Positions 8,683 to 17,138 of a stretch of 64,000 nucleotides of DNA are shown here, piece after piece; position 1 is the stretch's first letter; each line of letters starts with the position of its first letter. A model generated the notes under the pieces. It worked only from the letters and a program-made list of their open reading frames with translations. It was not told the DNA's origin and did not search any database. The translations under genes were made by a program, and so were the position numbers. The DNA comes from G038396625 sp038396625 (GTDB taxonomy: Bacteria; Bacillota; Clostridia; Peptostreptococcales; Thermotaleaceae): NCBI GenBank assembly GCA_038396625.1, contig CP121688.1:124001-188000 (forward strand), given 5' to 3'.

Positions 8683-10311
8683 TTATTTTTGCGTGGCATC
8701 AATTACGGTATAAGCAATCTTTTTTGCATGATCGCCGATTCTTTCGAGATTACTAATGACATCTAAGAATATAACTCCTGAACTGGTAGTACACTGTTGT
8801 TTATTCAGTCTGGCAATATGATTAGCTCTTAAGAATTTTTCCATATGATTGATTTCGCCTTCTCTTTCAATAATCTCTTTAGAAGTGCGCAAATCTCCTG
8901 TTTTAAGCACTTCAATAGCTTGTCGATAAGATTTTAATACATAACTATGCATTTTTTCTAATTCTTGAAGTGCATTTTCACTGAAATTTAATTTGTTTTC
9001 AATTCGATACATTGCTAATTCAGCTAAATTCTCTGCATGGTCACCCACTCGTTCGATATCATGAATGGTACTAAACAGACCATTGACAATTTCATGTTGT
9101 TCAGCAGATAGTGGTGCATTGGAAAGCTTTACAAGATAAGCACCAATCTCTCTTTGAATATCGTTAATACCAACTTCTAGTTTGAATACCTCATCGGCTA
9201 TTTTGTGATCATTTTTGAAAAAAGCTTCCATAGATTTTTCATAGGATTCAAGTGCTAAGTTACCCATGTGCAAAGTTTCTTTGATGGTTTGTCCCAAAGC
9301 AATAGGTGGTGTTTCAAGAATTCTATCATCAAGATATTTGACACCTGTGAAGGTTTCTTTTTCATCCTCTGTTTCAGGGATCACTTTTCTAGCAATATAA
9401 ACAAGAACCCCTGCAAAAGGTAATTGAATAAACATATTTGCAATATTGAATAAAGTATGGGCATTGGCAATTTGTCTCGTAGCATCTCCAGGTGTTAGAC
9501 CCTTTACAAAATTTAGCACAGGATATTTCAATACAAAGACAAAAAGAAGTGTACCAATTACATTAAAAAGAAAATGTATAAATGCAGCTCTTTTAGCAGT
9601 TTTGTTAGCGCCCAAACTTGAAAGCAATGCCGTAACGCAGGTTCCTATATTGTCTCCGAATAGGATCGGTAATGCTGCTTCAATAGGAAGCAAGCCTTGA
9701 CTGGCTAATGCGATTAATATACCGATAGATGCACTACTACTTTGAATAATAGCAGTTAAAGCAAAACCTGCTATTATTCCTAATAATGAATCGATAATCG
9801 TATCTTCTCCAAAGCTTAATAATAAAGCTCTAAAGCCTTCATAATCTCTTAATGGTTTCATTGCATCAGACATGGTTTCCATTCCGATAAATAGAATCCC
9901 GAAGCCAATGAAGATTTCTGCGATGGTTTTTGTTTTTTTATTAGATGTGAAAAGCCAGATCGCTACACCGATGCCCACTGAAAGAGGAGCATAATCAGTG
10001 ATTTTAAAGGATATAATTTGTGCCGTAACGGTTGTACCAATATTAGCCCCCATGATGACACCAACGGCTTGAGTTAGCTTCATAATCCCTGCATTTACAA
10101 AACCTACTACCATTACCGTTGTTGCACTACTACTTTGGATAATAGCCGTTACAATGGTTCCTACAATAACGCCCATAACCCTGTTATTGGTTAGAATTTC
10201 AATTAATTTTTTCAGCTTATTTCCTGCTGCTTTTTCTAGGCCTTCTCCCATGATGCGCATGCCGTATAAAAATAGTCCTAATCCTCCAATAAGGCCCAAT
10301 GCGATTTTCAT
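8683..10311 (-). CDS. Na/Pi cotransporter family protein with PhoU-like domain
   Basis: 542 residues. The N-terminal ~310 residues contain two inverted Na/Pi repeats, each with the signature TAIIQSSSA (QSSSATTVM and QSSSASIGI), about eight membrane helices, and GANIGTT/GDNIGTC. The C-terminal ~200 residues are two PhoU-like helical hairpins (IHDIERVGDHAENLAELA, NLERIGDHAKKIAYTV). It should couple sodium to phosphate transport with cytoplasmic PhoU-type regulation. Start supported by GGAGGAGGATGAAAC. Convergent with the ECF operon and divergent from the M1 peptidase gene. Confidence 0.93.
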   Translation of the reverse strand: MKIALGLIGGLGLFLYGMRIMGEGLEKAAGNKLKKLIEILTNNRVMGVIVGTIVTAIIQSSSATTVMVVGFVNAGIMKLTQAVGVIMGANIGTTVTAQIISFKITDYAPLSVGIGVAIWLFTSNKKTKTIAEIFIGFGILFIGMETMSDAMKPLRDYEGFRALLLSFGEDTIIDSLLGIIAGFALTAIIQSSSASIGILIALASQGLLPIEAALPILFGDNIGTCVTALLSSLGANKTAKRAAFIHFLFNVIGTLLFVFVLKYPVLNFVKGLTPGDATRQIANAHTLFNIANMFIQLPFAGVLVYIARKVIPETEDEKETFTGVKYLDDRILETPPIALGQTIKETLHMGNLALESYEKSMEAFFKNDHKIADEVFKLEVGINDIQREIGAYLVKLSNAPLSAEQHEIVNGLFSTIHDIERVGDHAENLAELAMYRIENKLNFSENALQELEKMHSYVLKSYRQAIEVLKTGDLRTSKEIIEREGEINHMEKFLRANHIARLNKQQCTTSSGVIFLDVISNLERIGDHAKKIAYTVIDATQK

Positions 10312-10570
10312 GTTTCATCCTCCTCCAAAGGTTTTAATGTGTTGTTGTGTAAAGTTTCTTTTTATTAGTATTGCAATTTCTCCAACTTTTTTATCATACG
10401 ATATTTTTTTGTATGTTTTGTTAAATCTATGTTAATTTTGTGTAATTTTTTTTAATATCAAGAGAATATAGGTAAAAAATGAAAAAAATTTATCCTAATT
10501 ATCAAATGAAAAAAGAAAAAGGTTTTTGAAAGAGAATGTAGAATTTTTATAGAAAAGGATTGCATAGATA

Positions 10571-10614
10571 CAAAACCCTGGCATCTATTTGGAATAGATT
10601 TCAGGGTTTTAAAA
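10571..10614. terminator. hairpin in the divergent region before the M1 peptidase gene
   Basis: AAAACCCTG...ATCTATT-TGG-AATAGAT...CAGGGTTTT, A-flanked on one side and T-flanked on the other. It lies only ~55 bp before the peptidase start and inside a divergent region (10312-10667), so it is either an attenuator or a terminator of an unseen short RNA. The rest of this 356-base interval is A/T-rich promoter DNA without a recognisable gene. Confidence 0.55.
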
Positions 10615-10667
10615 TATCTTTAAGGGAGACAGAATTTTCCATCAATATAAGGAGGTAAAGGATCAAT

Positions 10668-12176
10668 ATGAGAGGATTGAAAAGACTGGGAAGCATATTA
10701 TTAATACTGCTGTTTGTGATAACGGGTTGTCAAGACATGGAAGAGAAGCCTTCCCAACGGCCTACACTTATTGCAGAAGATACGAATCATATAGATGCAC
10801 AAAATCTTCATCAATATAATATGGATGTTATTTTTATGCCAGAAGAAGCAAGTATTCAAGTAAAACAAAGGGTTGATTATATCAATCATAAAGAAGTTGC
10901 CTTGCAGGAAATATATTTTCACCTCTATCCTAATAATTTTCGGCAAAAACAGACAGTGCCCTTTTTATTTAATGACTTTCAACGGGCCTATCCAGAAGGA
11001 TTTGAGCCTGGATATATCAATATCAATAACGTGATGATCAATGGAGAAAAGGCAAATTATCAACTGCAGGGAGAAGGAAAAACGATGATGAAGATTTCAT
11101 TATCCCATGGACTTGCATCTGGAAAAAGCACAAGGATTGATATGACTTATGAGGTAAAATTGCCTCCTGCTACAGAAAGGTTTGGTTATGGGGAGGATAC
11201 CTTTAACTTTGGAAATTGGTATCCTATTGCAGCTGTATATGATAATACGGGATGGAATTTAGATCCTTATTATCCTATTGGAGATCCTTTCTACAGTGAT
11301 GTAAGTAATTATCATGTAAAGATCGACACCCCAAAGGATTTTATCGTTGCAGCTTCTGGAAATATTCTAAAGCAAGAAGAAAAGAATAATAGAAACATAT
11401 GGGAAGTTGAAGCAAAATTTATGCGAGATTTTGCCTGGGTGACAAGCAAAAACTTTGATGTTTTTCAAAAAGATGTGGATGGTACCCAATTAAAAATGTA
11501 TTTTATTCAAGAAGAATCATTAAAGGAAGAGGTAAAAGAATGGGCGGTGGATGCAGCAGAAAATGCCCTAAAGATCTTTAATGATAGCTATGGTCAATAT
11601 CCCTATGGACAATATTCTGTGGTAGCTACAAATTTTCCAAGTGGTATGGAATACCCGGGGATTGTCTTCATTGGAAAACAGTATTATGATATGGACTGGA
11701 GAGATTATCTAGAAATTGTGATTGTACATGAGACGGCTCATCAGTGGTGGTATGGGGTTGTAGGAAATGATGAAATTGATGAAGCTTGGTTGGATGAAAG
11801 CTTAACAACCTATTCAGAGGTTATTTATGCCAAGGAATTATTTGGAGAAAATGTGGCAGAAAATTATCATAGAGCTGCCAATGAGGATGCATATAAGGAA
11901 ATTGCAGGAGATATAGAGAATAAAGCAGTGTTAAAATCCCTAAACCAATTTAAAGGATGGGAGGACTATGGGGTATTGGTGTATAGTAGAGGTGCTATGT
12001 TTTTAGATACATTGCATGAAAAATATGGGGAAAAAACATTTTATAAGATTATGCAAACCTATTATCAAAACTATCGGTTTAAAAATGCTACAACCAAAGA
12101 TTTTCAAAGGGTTTGTGAAGAAATTACAGGGGAGAATCAACAGGAATTTTTTGAGCAGTGGCTTTTAGCAAGGTAA
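10668..12176 (+). CDS. M1-family (gluzincin) metallopeptidase lipoprotein
   Basis: 502 residues. Signal peptide with lipobox ending VITGC (Cys21), so anchored outside the membrane. An N-terminal beta domain is followed by the exopeptidase motif GMEYP and the zinc motif HETAH (H354, E355, H358) with the third ligand E377 in WLDES, the exact HExxH-18-E spacing of M1 enzymes. It should trim N-terminal residues from external peptides, possibly feeding amino-acid fermentation. It lacks the long ERAP-type C-terminal helical domain. Start is fixed by AAGGAGG. Confidence 0.92.
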   Translation: MRGLKRLGSILLILLFVITGCQDMEEKPSQRPTLIAEDTNHIDAQNLHQYNMDVIFMPEEASIQVKQRVDYINHKEVALQEIYFHLYPNNFRQKQTVPFLFNDFQRAYPEGFEPGYININNVMINGEKANYQLQGEGKTMMKISLSHGLASGKSTRIDMTYEVKLPPATERFGYGEDTFNFGNWYPIAAVYDNTGWNLDPYYPIGDPFYSDVSNYHVKIDTPKDFIVAASGNILKQEEKNNRNIWEVEAKFMRDFAWVTSKNFDVFQKDVDGTQLKMYFIQEESLKEEVKEWAVDAAENALKIFNDSYGQYPYGQYSVVATNFPSGMEYPGIVFIGKQYYDMDWRDYLEIVIVHETAHQWWYGVVGNDEIDEAWLDESLTTYSEVIYAKELFGENVAENYHRAANEDAYKEIAGDIENKAVLKSLNQFKGWEDYGVLVYSRGAMFLDTLHEKYGEKTFYKIMQTYYQNYRFKNATTKDFQRVCEEITGENQQEFFEQWLLAR

Positions 12177-12185
12177 TCAAATGAT

Positions 12186-12219
12186 GGTATAGGTGAAATA
12201 TACCTGTGGTTTTATTTTG
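12186..12219 (+). terminator. weak terminator-like hairpin
   Basis: GGTATA (12187-12192) pairs with TATACC (12200-12205), followed by TGTGGTTTTATTTT. The stem is short, so confidence is low. Confidence 0.35.
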
Positions 12220-12270
12220 ATCATTAGATTAATATAGATAGGGTATATAAGTTGGATAGGAGCGGATTAA

Positions 12271-13455
12271 GTGAAAAGGTTAATCAGTGTAGCAATTATC
12301 ATTGTACTCATGATCGTATTAGCTTTTGAAAATACTTATGCACAGGATGAAATAAACCTAGAGGCTAAGGCCGCTTTACTGATGGAAGCAGGATCTGGGG
12401 AGGTTATTTTGGAAAAAAATATACACCAGCAGCTTCCTCCTGCAAGCATTACCAAAATGATGACCTATTTAATTGCTATGGAAGCGGTAAAAACAGGAAA
12501 AGTAACGATGGAAGATGAAGTAAGGATTTCTTCTAGGGCAGCCAAAGAAAAAGGTGCCAGCTATAAACTGCGAGAAGGTGAAAAAATAAAGCTTGGAGAG
12601 CTTATAGAGGTTATGATGATTGTTTCTGCCAATGATGCAGCTTGGGCTATTGCAGAACATGTAGGAGGAAATGTAGAAAATTTTGTACAGAAAATGAATG
12701 AAAAGGCTGAAGAACTAGGCATGACAAAAAGCTACTTTGTTAATCCTAATGGCATGCCAGAACCAAAGGAAGGGAATTTGATGACAGCTAGGGATATAGC
12801 TGTACTGACAAAATACATCATTGACTATTACGAAAAAAATGTATTGCCTCTAACAGATAAAGGATTTTTTCAGAATCCTATAAGGAATTTTTATAAGGAA
12901 AATACCAATGGATTGTTAAAGGTACTGCCTGAGGTAGATGGATTAAAAACAGGATATACCGATGAAGCAGGGTATTGCTTAGTATCTACGATGAAGGTGA
13001 AGAAAAAGGAAGTGGATGAACAGGATTTTCGATTAATCAGTGTGGTATTGGGCACAGCAGATGAGCAAAAGAGAGTTGTAGAAAGTCAAAAGCTTTTGAG
13101 CTATGGCTATACACATTATACAAAAAGAAGAATCCTTGCAGCAGAAGAGAAAGTGGGTCAAATGAATTTGTGGAAGATAAAAGAACTCCCTATGGAACTA
13201 AAAGCCAAAGAGGATGCATGGGCTGTAGGACCTAAAAAAAGATTGGTAAAAAGCCGTGAGTTAATCTTATTACCTAAAATCTCTGTACCCGTTGCCAAAG
13301 GAGACAAGCTAGGAGAATTAAAGATCACGCTATACAATGATCGCGTAATTACTGTGGATGTAGTGAGTGATCGGGATATCAAAGAAATATCTTTTTCCAT
13401 CTATATGAAAAGGTTTTGGATGATCCTTCAAAGCTTATTTGCAAATGTAATCTAA
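12271..13455 (+). CDS. serine-type D-Ala-D-Ala carboxypeptidase (S11, DacF/DacB-like)
   Basis: 394 residues, exported by an N-terminal signal peptide (cleavage likely after TYA). Trims the terminal D-alanine from peptidoglycan stem peptides. Active-site motifs are all present: SxxK as S59-I-T-K62, SxN as S119-A-N121 and KTG at 226-228. A C-terminal PBP5-type beta domain and an amphipathic end helix (SIYMKRFWMILQSLF) that would hold it to the membrane follow. GTG start at 12271, spaced from GGAGCGG. Which sporulation or vegetative paralogue it is cannot be decided. Confidence 0.93.
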   Translation: MKRLISVAIIIVLMIVLAFENTYAQDEINLEAKAALLMEAGSGEVILEKNIHQQLPPASITKMMTYLIAMEAVKTGKVTMEDEVRISSRAAKEKGASYKLREGEKIKLGELIEVMMIVSANDAAWAIAEHVGGNVENFVQKMNEKAEELGMTKSYFVNPNGMPEPKEGNLMTARDIAVLTKYIIDYYEKNVLPLTDKGFFQNPIRNFYKENTNGLLKVLPEVDGLKTGYTDEAGYCLVSTMKVKKKEVDEQDFRLISVVLGTADEQKRVVESQKLLSYGYTHYTKRRILAAEEKVGQMNLWKIKELPMELKAKEDAWAVGPKKRLVKSRELILLPKISVPVAKGDKLGELKITLYNDRVITVDVVSDRDIKEISFSIYMKRFWMILQSLFANVI

Positions 13456-13592
13456 GATGAATCCTTAAGTATGTATAGCAATGAAGAGACTTCCCTTTAT
13501 TGCTTGCTATGGGAATGAATTGTATAATAGAAATAAATGAGAATCATACGATCAAAATATGCATAGGATGATCATGTAAAGGGAGAAGAACT

Positions 13593-13877
13593 ATGAAGAT
13601 AAGAATAGAAGATAAGGTCAAGAAGTTTCTCGCAAAAAAGAATCAGCATATCTTAACCGTGGAATTAGAAATGAGTCAGTCCTGCTGAGTGCATGCGGCT
13701 ATACCCCATGTACGGGTAAAGGAGCCGGAGGCTCCGGAGCAGTATGATCGATTTGAAGTAGATGAGATTACTGTATATGTTTATAAAGGCGCTGTAGTAA
13801 AAAATGTTTTACGGCTGAGTTTAGCGAATTATGTTTTCTTTAAACAAATAGAGGTGAATGGGATCAAGGTGATTTAG
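13593..13877 (+). CDS. CC/Se-motif family small selenoprotein (Sec at residue 32)
   Basis: 94 residues if the in-frame TGA at 13686-13688 is read as selenocysteine; otherwise a 31-residue fragment. ATG 13593 has GGGAG upstream. Sequence around the site is SQSC-U-VHAAIPHVRV, a Cys-Sec pair, and the frame stays open with normal codon use to TAG 13877. The protein is short and beta-rich with no signal peptide. I recall RefSeq naming this family 'CC/Se motif (seleno)protein'; biochemical function unknown. It lies directly upstream of, but is separated by a terminator from, the sao operon, suggesting a linked selenium- or metal-related role. A simple nonsense mutation is the alternative. Confidence 0.82.
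13689..13713 (+). promoter_or_regulatory. candidate bacterial SECIS hairpin of the CC/Se gene
   Basis: Immediately after the TGA, GTGCATG pairs with CATGTAC (one G-U pair) around an 11-base loop starting CGG. A second very stable hairpin, GGAGCC-GGA-GGCTCC, is at 13721-13735 and is a competing candidate, though it is slightly far from the UGA. Confidence 0.5.
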
Positions 13878-13918
13878 AGACGAATGACAGGAAACTGTTA
13901 TTCGTCTCTAATTTTTTA
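13876..13918 (+). terminator. terminator after the CC/Se gene
   Basis: GAGACGAAT...ACAG-GAAA-CTGT...ATTCGTCTC then TAATTTTTTAT. It overlaps the stop codon and separates this gene from the sao operon. The remaining ~165 bases to 14086 are A/T-rich and should hold the sao promoter; no box pair is convincing. Confidence 0.88.
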
Positions 13919-14085
13919 TATAGGCTTCGAATTTTGAGAGAGGAGTTCTTTAAGTATATATAAATTTTGTCTATATGTTGTGACACCATAATAAAAACTT
14001 CAAATAATGATTTAATAGGAAATAATGGTAATATAAAATAGATAAGCATATGTTTAGACAGCGTATCATACTGGAGGTGAAGGAC

Positions 14086-14343
14086 TTGAAGAAGATATTG
14101 GTGGAGTTTATTAACACCTGACCTAGTTGCAATGCGTTCGGTAGAACGGTAGAAGAAGCTGGAAAAAAACATGGGGACAAAGTCATGACTAAGATTTATT
14201 ATGCGGGTAAGGATTTTGATTATGTAAAAAAATATGGAATGGTCATGAAAGGAACCTTGATTATTAATGAAAAGAAAAAAATCGATAAGCTTTCAAAAAG
14301 TATTATAGAAAAAGCAATTGACGATGCTGTCAAAGAGCTGTAA
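14086..14343 (+). CDS. saoT: thioredoxin-like selenoprotein SaoT (Sec at residue 12)
   Basis: 85 residues when TGA 14119-14121 is read as Sec. TTG start at 14086 follows GGAGGTGAAGGAC. The redox motif is T-U12-P-S-C15, a UxxC in the position of the CxxC of small thioredoxin/glutaredoxin-like proteins, after a short first beta strand (KKILVEFINT); the rest (GDKVMTKIYY, GTLIIN, then a C-terminal helix) fits a minimal thioredoxin fold. It should be a cytosolic thiol/selenol oxidoreductase or metal-handing partner for the other sao proteins. First gene of the operon, 25 bases before saoE. Name from memory of RefSeq nomenclature. Confidence 0.85.
14135..14148 (+). promoter_or_regulatory. candidate SECIS hairpin of saoT
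   Basis: CGTTC-GGTA-GAACG begins 13 bases after the UGA; the apical loop starts with GG as in bacterial SECIS elements, and the distance is in the usual 16-37 base window. Confidence 0.65.
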
Positions 14344-14368
14344 ATAATGGGTGGTGACATGAAGTAAG

Positions 14369-15457
14369 ATGATCGTATTTGAATTTTTTCAAAGTGTATT
14401 ATGGGCAGGAATCAATATATTAAATGGAGCATCTGTATGGCTTGTTTTTAGTTTTTTATTGGCAGGGATGCTACATGAGTTTTTATCTCCAGACAAATTC
14501 CAAAGAATGCTTGGCAATAGAAGAATCAGTTCCATTATAAAGGCTACTGTATCAGGAATGTTTTTGCCCATATGTAGCTGCGGCGTTATTCCCCTTGGGC
14601 TAAGTATGTACTATTCTGGTGCATATTTAGGACCGACATTGGCCTTTATGACAGCAACACCAGTAATTAATCCTGTAGCTTTGGTATTGAGCTTTGGGTT
14701 GCTAGGACCAGAAATTAGTATCATTTATATGCTTTCAGGCTTTATAGTTCCTTTTGTGATTGGCATTGTTGGTAACCATTTTGGCGGATCTGAGCTAAAG
14801 GCACCGGGAGCTGAAGAAAATATCCAAGCGAGGCTTTTAGAATCAGAAAACGATACTACCTGGATGGAAAAAATGAAGTCAGGGTTTCACTGGGTGTTAA
14901 ATGATATGGGTTTGGTAGTTAGTAAATATGTCATAATAGGAATGTTAGTGGCTGGGTTTATCCTAACAGTGTTTCCCAGTTCTTTCATACAAAACTATTT
15001 AGGAAATCCAAGCATGTTATCCCTAGGAAGTATTGCCGTACTAGCTGCGATTATGTATGTATGTGCAGTAGGGCATATCCCTTTTATTGCTGCATTGATT
15101 GCCAGTGGAGCAGCACCTGGAGTTGCAATCACCTTTTTGATGGCAGGAGCCGCCACGAATTTACCGGAATTGATTAGCATGTATAACATTATGGGTAAGC
15201 GAACAGTGATCATATATTCCTCTGTCGTGATTACAAGCTCTTTTTTTATTGGTTATATTGCCAACCGTATCTTGCTACCAGGGTTTATACCTGTACTTAG
15301 CTTTGACAAGGTAAATTACTCTATTCAGACAGCTAATAAAATATTATTTACAGCACCAGAACCTATTAAGTATCTATGTTCCTTAATTATTTTTGGACTA
15401 TTTCTACGGGCTATAATGCCAAAGGTAAAATCAATGCTTGTGAAAGAAAGTCATTAG
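14369..15457 (+). CDS. saoE: ArsP/DUF318-type efflux permease SaoE
   Basis: 362 residues with about eight to ten membrane helices in two related halves (PF03773-like permease family, which includes organoarsenical exporter ArsP and Cu/Zn exporters). The family signature PICSCGVIPLGLS places Cys69 and Cys71 in a membrane loop, a likely soft-metal relay, and the second-half repeat reads VGHIPFIAALIASG. It should export the metal released by the pathway. Start ATG 14369 follows GGTGGTGA at a slightly long distance. Located between the thioredoxin-like selenoprotein and SaoC, consistent with the sao system. Confidence 0.82.
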   Translation: MIVFEFFQSVLWAGINILNGASVWLVFSFLLAGMLHEFLSPDKFQRMLGNRRISSIIKATVSGMFLPICSCGVIPLGLSMYYSGAYLGPTLAFMTATPVINPVALVLSFGLLGPEISIIYMLSGFIVPFVIGIVGNHFGGSELKAPGAEENIQARLLESENDTTWMEKMKSGFHWVLNDMGLVVSKYVIIGMLVAGFILTVFPSSFIQNYLGNPSMLSLGSIAVLAAIMYVCAVGHIPFIAALIASGAAPGVAITFLMAGAATNLPELISMYNIMGKRTVIIYSSVVITSSFFIGYIANRILLPGFIPVLSFDKVNYSIQTANKILFTAPEPIKYLCSLIIFGLFLRAIMPKVKSMLVKESH

Positions 15458-15481
15458 TATGAATGAAAAGGGGTAAAGGCG

Positions 15482-15958
15482 TTGAAATCAAAAAAAGCAA
15501 TTATTTACTTCATTATATTTATCGTAGCTTTGCTTGTTGGACTCTGGGGATTTTATCGAAATCAGTTCTCCACAGAGGTAAGGGATATTGGTGTAGATGC
15601 TAATAATGAGCTATTAAGACACTTTCAAGAAATCTATCCTCAAAAGGAAATCGTTTTATGTGCCTATGAGGATATAAGCAACGATGACCTTAAGGATTTA
15701 CTTATTATTTATAAAAAAGAAAAGCGTAAAAATGCAATGGTGGCCATTATTGACAAAAGTGGGAAATATGCAATCACGGAGGAAGTACCAGCTCCCTTAG
15801 AAAATCAAAGGATAGAATTCAAAAATATTGATGAAGAAGGATTATTGGAATTTATTGTATCTGGTTCTAAGGAGGGTAGGTATGGTTATGCCATATTCAG
15901 GCTAGAAGATATGAAGCTGCTAGACCTGTTTGGGGAAGGCATGGAAGACTGCTGTTAA
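15482..15958 (+). CDS. saoC: membrane-anchored Cys-Cys-COOH protein SaoC
   Basis: 158 residues. One N-terminal membrane helix (AIIYFIIFIVALLVGLWGFY) and an outer domain that ends exactly in Asp-Cys-Cys (C157, C158). A vicinal thiol pair at the extreme C terminus looks made for binding a soft metal and passing it on; in related proteins I recall the pair being Sec/Cys, so this is a Cys form. One further Cys lies at ~60 (EIVLCAYED). TTG start 15482 after AAGGGGTAAAGGCG. Sits directly upstream of the solute-binding proteins, so it may act at the outer membrane face with them. Confidence 0.8.
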   Translation: MKSKKAIIYFIIFIVALLVGLWGFYRNQFSTEVRDIGVDANNELLRHFQEIYPQKEIVLCAYEDISNDDLKDLLIIYKKEKRKNAMVAIIDKSGKYAITEEVPAPLENQRIEFKNIDEEGLLEFIVSGSKEGRYGYAIFRLEDMKLLDLFGEGMEDCC

Positions 15959-16022
15959 GTCTTTAAATATATATTGCTATGAAACGATCAATAAAAACAA
16001 ATTAGTGTAGGGGGAATGGATT

Positions 16023-17138
16023 TTGAAAATGAAAAAAATACTAGCAATGACTTTAGTGGCCATACTTGTTTTAACAGCACTTACGGGATGTGGAGCAAGT
16101 AAACAGCAAAGTTCTGAACAAGCTGCGACAGAGCAGCAGGAAAAATTTGATGATTATGAAATTAAGCTAGGCTATTACAACTGCGACCATATGACGGGAG
16201 CAGCCGTAGGAGAGGCAGCAGGGATTTATAAAGAGATGGGATTAAATGTGACCATTACAGGAAACGGGAAAGTACCTCAAGCCATGGCCGCAGGGCAGAT
16301 GGATGCAGGATACATAGGAATCAGAGGAATGCTGGCAGCTGTAGGACAAGGATCTCCTATGGTGATCGCTGCGGATAACCATATAGGGGGTTCGATGTAT
16401 CTTGTGGTATCCAATGATATAGAAAAACCTGAGGATTTAATTGGGCAGCCCGTAGCTATAGGTAATCCTTCAAAGTCAGAAGGTTGGTTGGCGGGATATT
16501 CTCAAATATTGAACTTGCCAACAGATCCTGAAAAGTATCAATTAGTAACTATGGGCTCTGATGCCGATAAATATCTTGCGTTGTCGTCAGGGCAGATTAA
16601 GGGATTTACCTGTTGTGATCCATGGGGTTCCATGGCAGAATTCGAAGGTACCGGTAAGATTATGGCAACCTATATGGAAATGGATGATAAAATGGGTGAA
16701 TGCTGTGTGCTGTCCCTAAACAAGAAGTTTGTAGAGGAACATCCAGCATTAGCTAAAAAAATTACTCTGGCTCATACGAAATCTTTAGAATATATCTATA
16801 CCCATCCCTATCATGCGGCAGAAATCTTTGCACAATACTATAAGGTTCCTGTAGAAGTAGCCTTAATGACGATTTACAAGAAAACTGTAGAAGAAGGTAG
16901 AACCCTTACTTGGAAGTTTCAAAGGGACAGGTTTGAACATGCAAGATCTGTATATGAAAAATTTAAGTTAATGGATATTATCCCTACCTATGACGAGGCA
17001 GTTATGGAGAATATATTGGAAAATTGTGGTGCAAAAGACTTTGACGAGTTTATTGAGAGTGAAGTAGATCCAATTTTCCCTGTGGGAATGGATTATGATA
17101 CTTGGCTGGAAAAAGCAAAAGAGATAGATGGGAAATAA
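16023..17138 (+). CDS. saoX: ABC transporter solute-binding lipoprotein of the sao operon (SaoX-like)
   Basis: 371 residues. Lipoprotein signal with lipobox LTGC (Cys23), then an SsuA/THI5/TauA-type periplasmic-binding fold (KLGYYNCDHMTG, GEAAGIYKEMGLNV, VPQAMAAGQMDAGYIG). Unusual for the family are three thiol sites: Cys54, the pair Cys197-Cys198 in GFTCCDPWG and the pair Cys227-Cys228 in GECCVLS, suggesting a metal-containing ligand. TTG 16023 is taken as start because GGGGGA lies 8 bases upstream. It overlaps the next gene by 11 bases. Ordinary aliphatic sulfonate or thiamin-precursor binding is the alternative, but the context argues against it. The letter X is from memory. Confidence 0.8.
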   Translation: MKMKKILAMTLVAILVLTALTGCGASKQQSSEQAATEQQEKFDDYEIKLGYYNCDHMTGAAVGEAAGIYKEMGLNVTITGNGKVPQAMAAGQMDAGYIGIRGMLAAVGQGSPMVIAADNHIGGSMYLVVSNDIEKPEDLIGQPVAIGNPSKSEGWLAGYSQILNLPTDPEKYQLVTMGSDADKYLALSSGQIKGFTCCDPWGSMAEFEGTGKIMATYMEMDDKMGECCVLSLNKKFVEEHPALAKKITLAHTKSLEYIYTHPYHAAEIFAQYYKVPVEVALMTIYKKTVEEGRTLTWKFQRDRFEHARSVYEKFKLMDIIPTYDEAVMENILENCGAKDFDEFIESEVDPIFPVGMDYDTWLEKAKEIDGK

